Shown piece by piece: positions 63,684 to 64,000 of a stretch of DNA of 64,000 nt. Source of the DNA: Vanessa cardui (taxonomy: Eukaryota > Arthropoda > Insecta > Lepidoptera > Nymphalidae). The DNA lies in NCBI RefSeq assembly GCF_905220365.1, contig NC_061147.1, positions 3,906,001 through 3,970,000 on the forward strand. The letters are read 5' to 3'. The position numbers and the translations under genes are program-made. Position 1 is the first letter of the stretch, and each line of letters opens with the position of its first letter. Under the pieces are notes generated by a model, which ran no database searches, had not been told where the DNA came from, and was given only the letters and a program-made list of their open reading frames with translations.

Positions 63684-64000
63684 CTTCAAAATTATTCATA
63701 TAAATTACTACTAATGTAATTTAATAAAGCCAACTTAAGTTAAGCAAGTTTTTTTTTTTTTAATAATATTATGTCGAAAGTCAGAACGCTTCTTAATAGC
63801 CTGCTTCGGATTATATTTTAAAAAGCATATAATTGTAATTTCCGCCATGCCGTAAGCTTAGTATCTTTGGAAGGTTTTTAAAATGTTATGTAAGAAATAG
63901 GTGTGCGTTGTTATAAAGAATTTTTATTTTCTTGAAAACGATTAATAAGGTGTATTATAAGTAGGAAGATATATAAAAATCGCGAAGAAGTAGTTATGCC
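63684..64000 (-). other. Intron, right edge of window
   Basis: AT-rich with a run of T at 63750-63762. I see no exon or repeat in it. Confidence 0.5.

Noticed and set aside
1..64000. CRISPR arrays, operons or prokaryotic signals
   Set aside because: The sequence is eukaryotic throughout, with spliced exons and SINEs; the repeats are dispersed and not spaced arrays.

Overview
The window is 64 kb of animal genomic DNA, almost certainly from a butterfly or moth. The introns carry tRNA-derived SINEs, a family of terminal-inverted-repeat MITEs and other interspersed repeats of the kind common in Lepidoptera. Nearly all of the window is one gene on the minus strand: the giant sarcomeric protein projectin/twitchin (Drosophila bent, bt). 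I place about 98 exons, and splice phase agrees across the whole chain of constitutive exons. The gene is cut at both ends: upstream N-terminal exons lie beyond the right edge, and the kinase and C-terminal part lie beyond the left edge.

In gene order (right to left): (1) 63.7-51.6 kb holds 29 small exons of an elastic PEVK-like region, about 920 residues. All are multiples of 3 and in phase 0, so any subset can be spliced in or out. Several are clear duplicates of each other. (2) 51.0-49.3 kb holds three micro-exons with RPGE-type motifs. (3) 45.8 kb holds an alternative first exon with its own ATG, just before a shared linker exon. It would give an isoform without the PEVK region. (4) 44.5-37.6 kb holds six Ig domains and a basic linker. 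(5) 37.7-0.75 kb holds the core of 14 complete Fn3-Fn3-Ig modules, the number known for insect projectin. At 755-1 three Fn3 domains follow in a row, which signals the approach to the kinase region. Most of the core is split into exons of 100-300 bp, but the last 3.85 kb is a single exon.

An apparently intact U1 snRNA gene lies inside the intron at 30.8-32.6 kb, on the same strand as the host gene. It has the perfect 5' end, the U1-70K and U1A binding loops and the Sm site.

The introns hold six copies of one MITE family (three in each orientation), about nine copies or fragments of a Metulj-like SINE, two copies of a second tRNA-derived SINE, six copies of an unclassified repeat of about 275 bp, RTE-like fragments and several strong hairpins. 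No other protein-coding gene is supported. The plus-strand open frames that overlap exons are mirror frames of the projectin exons.
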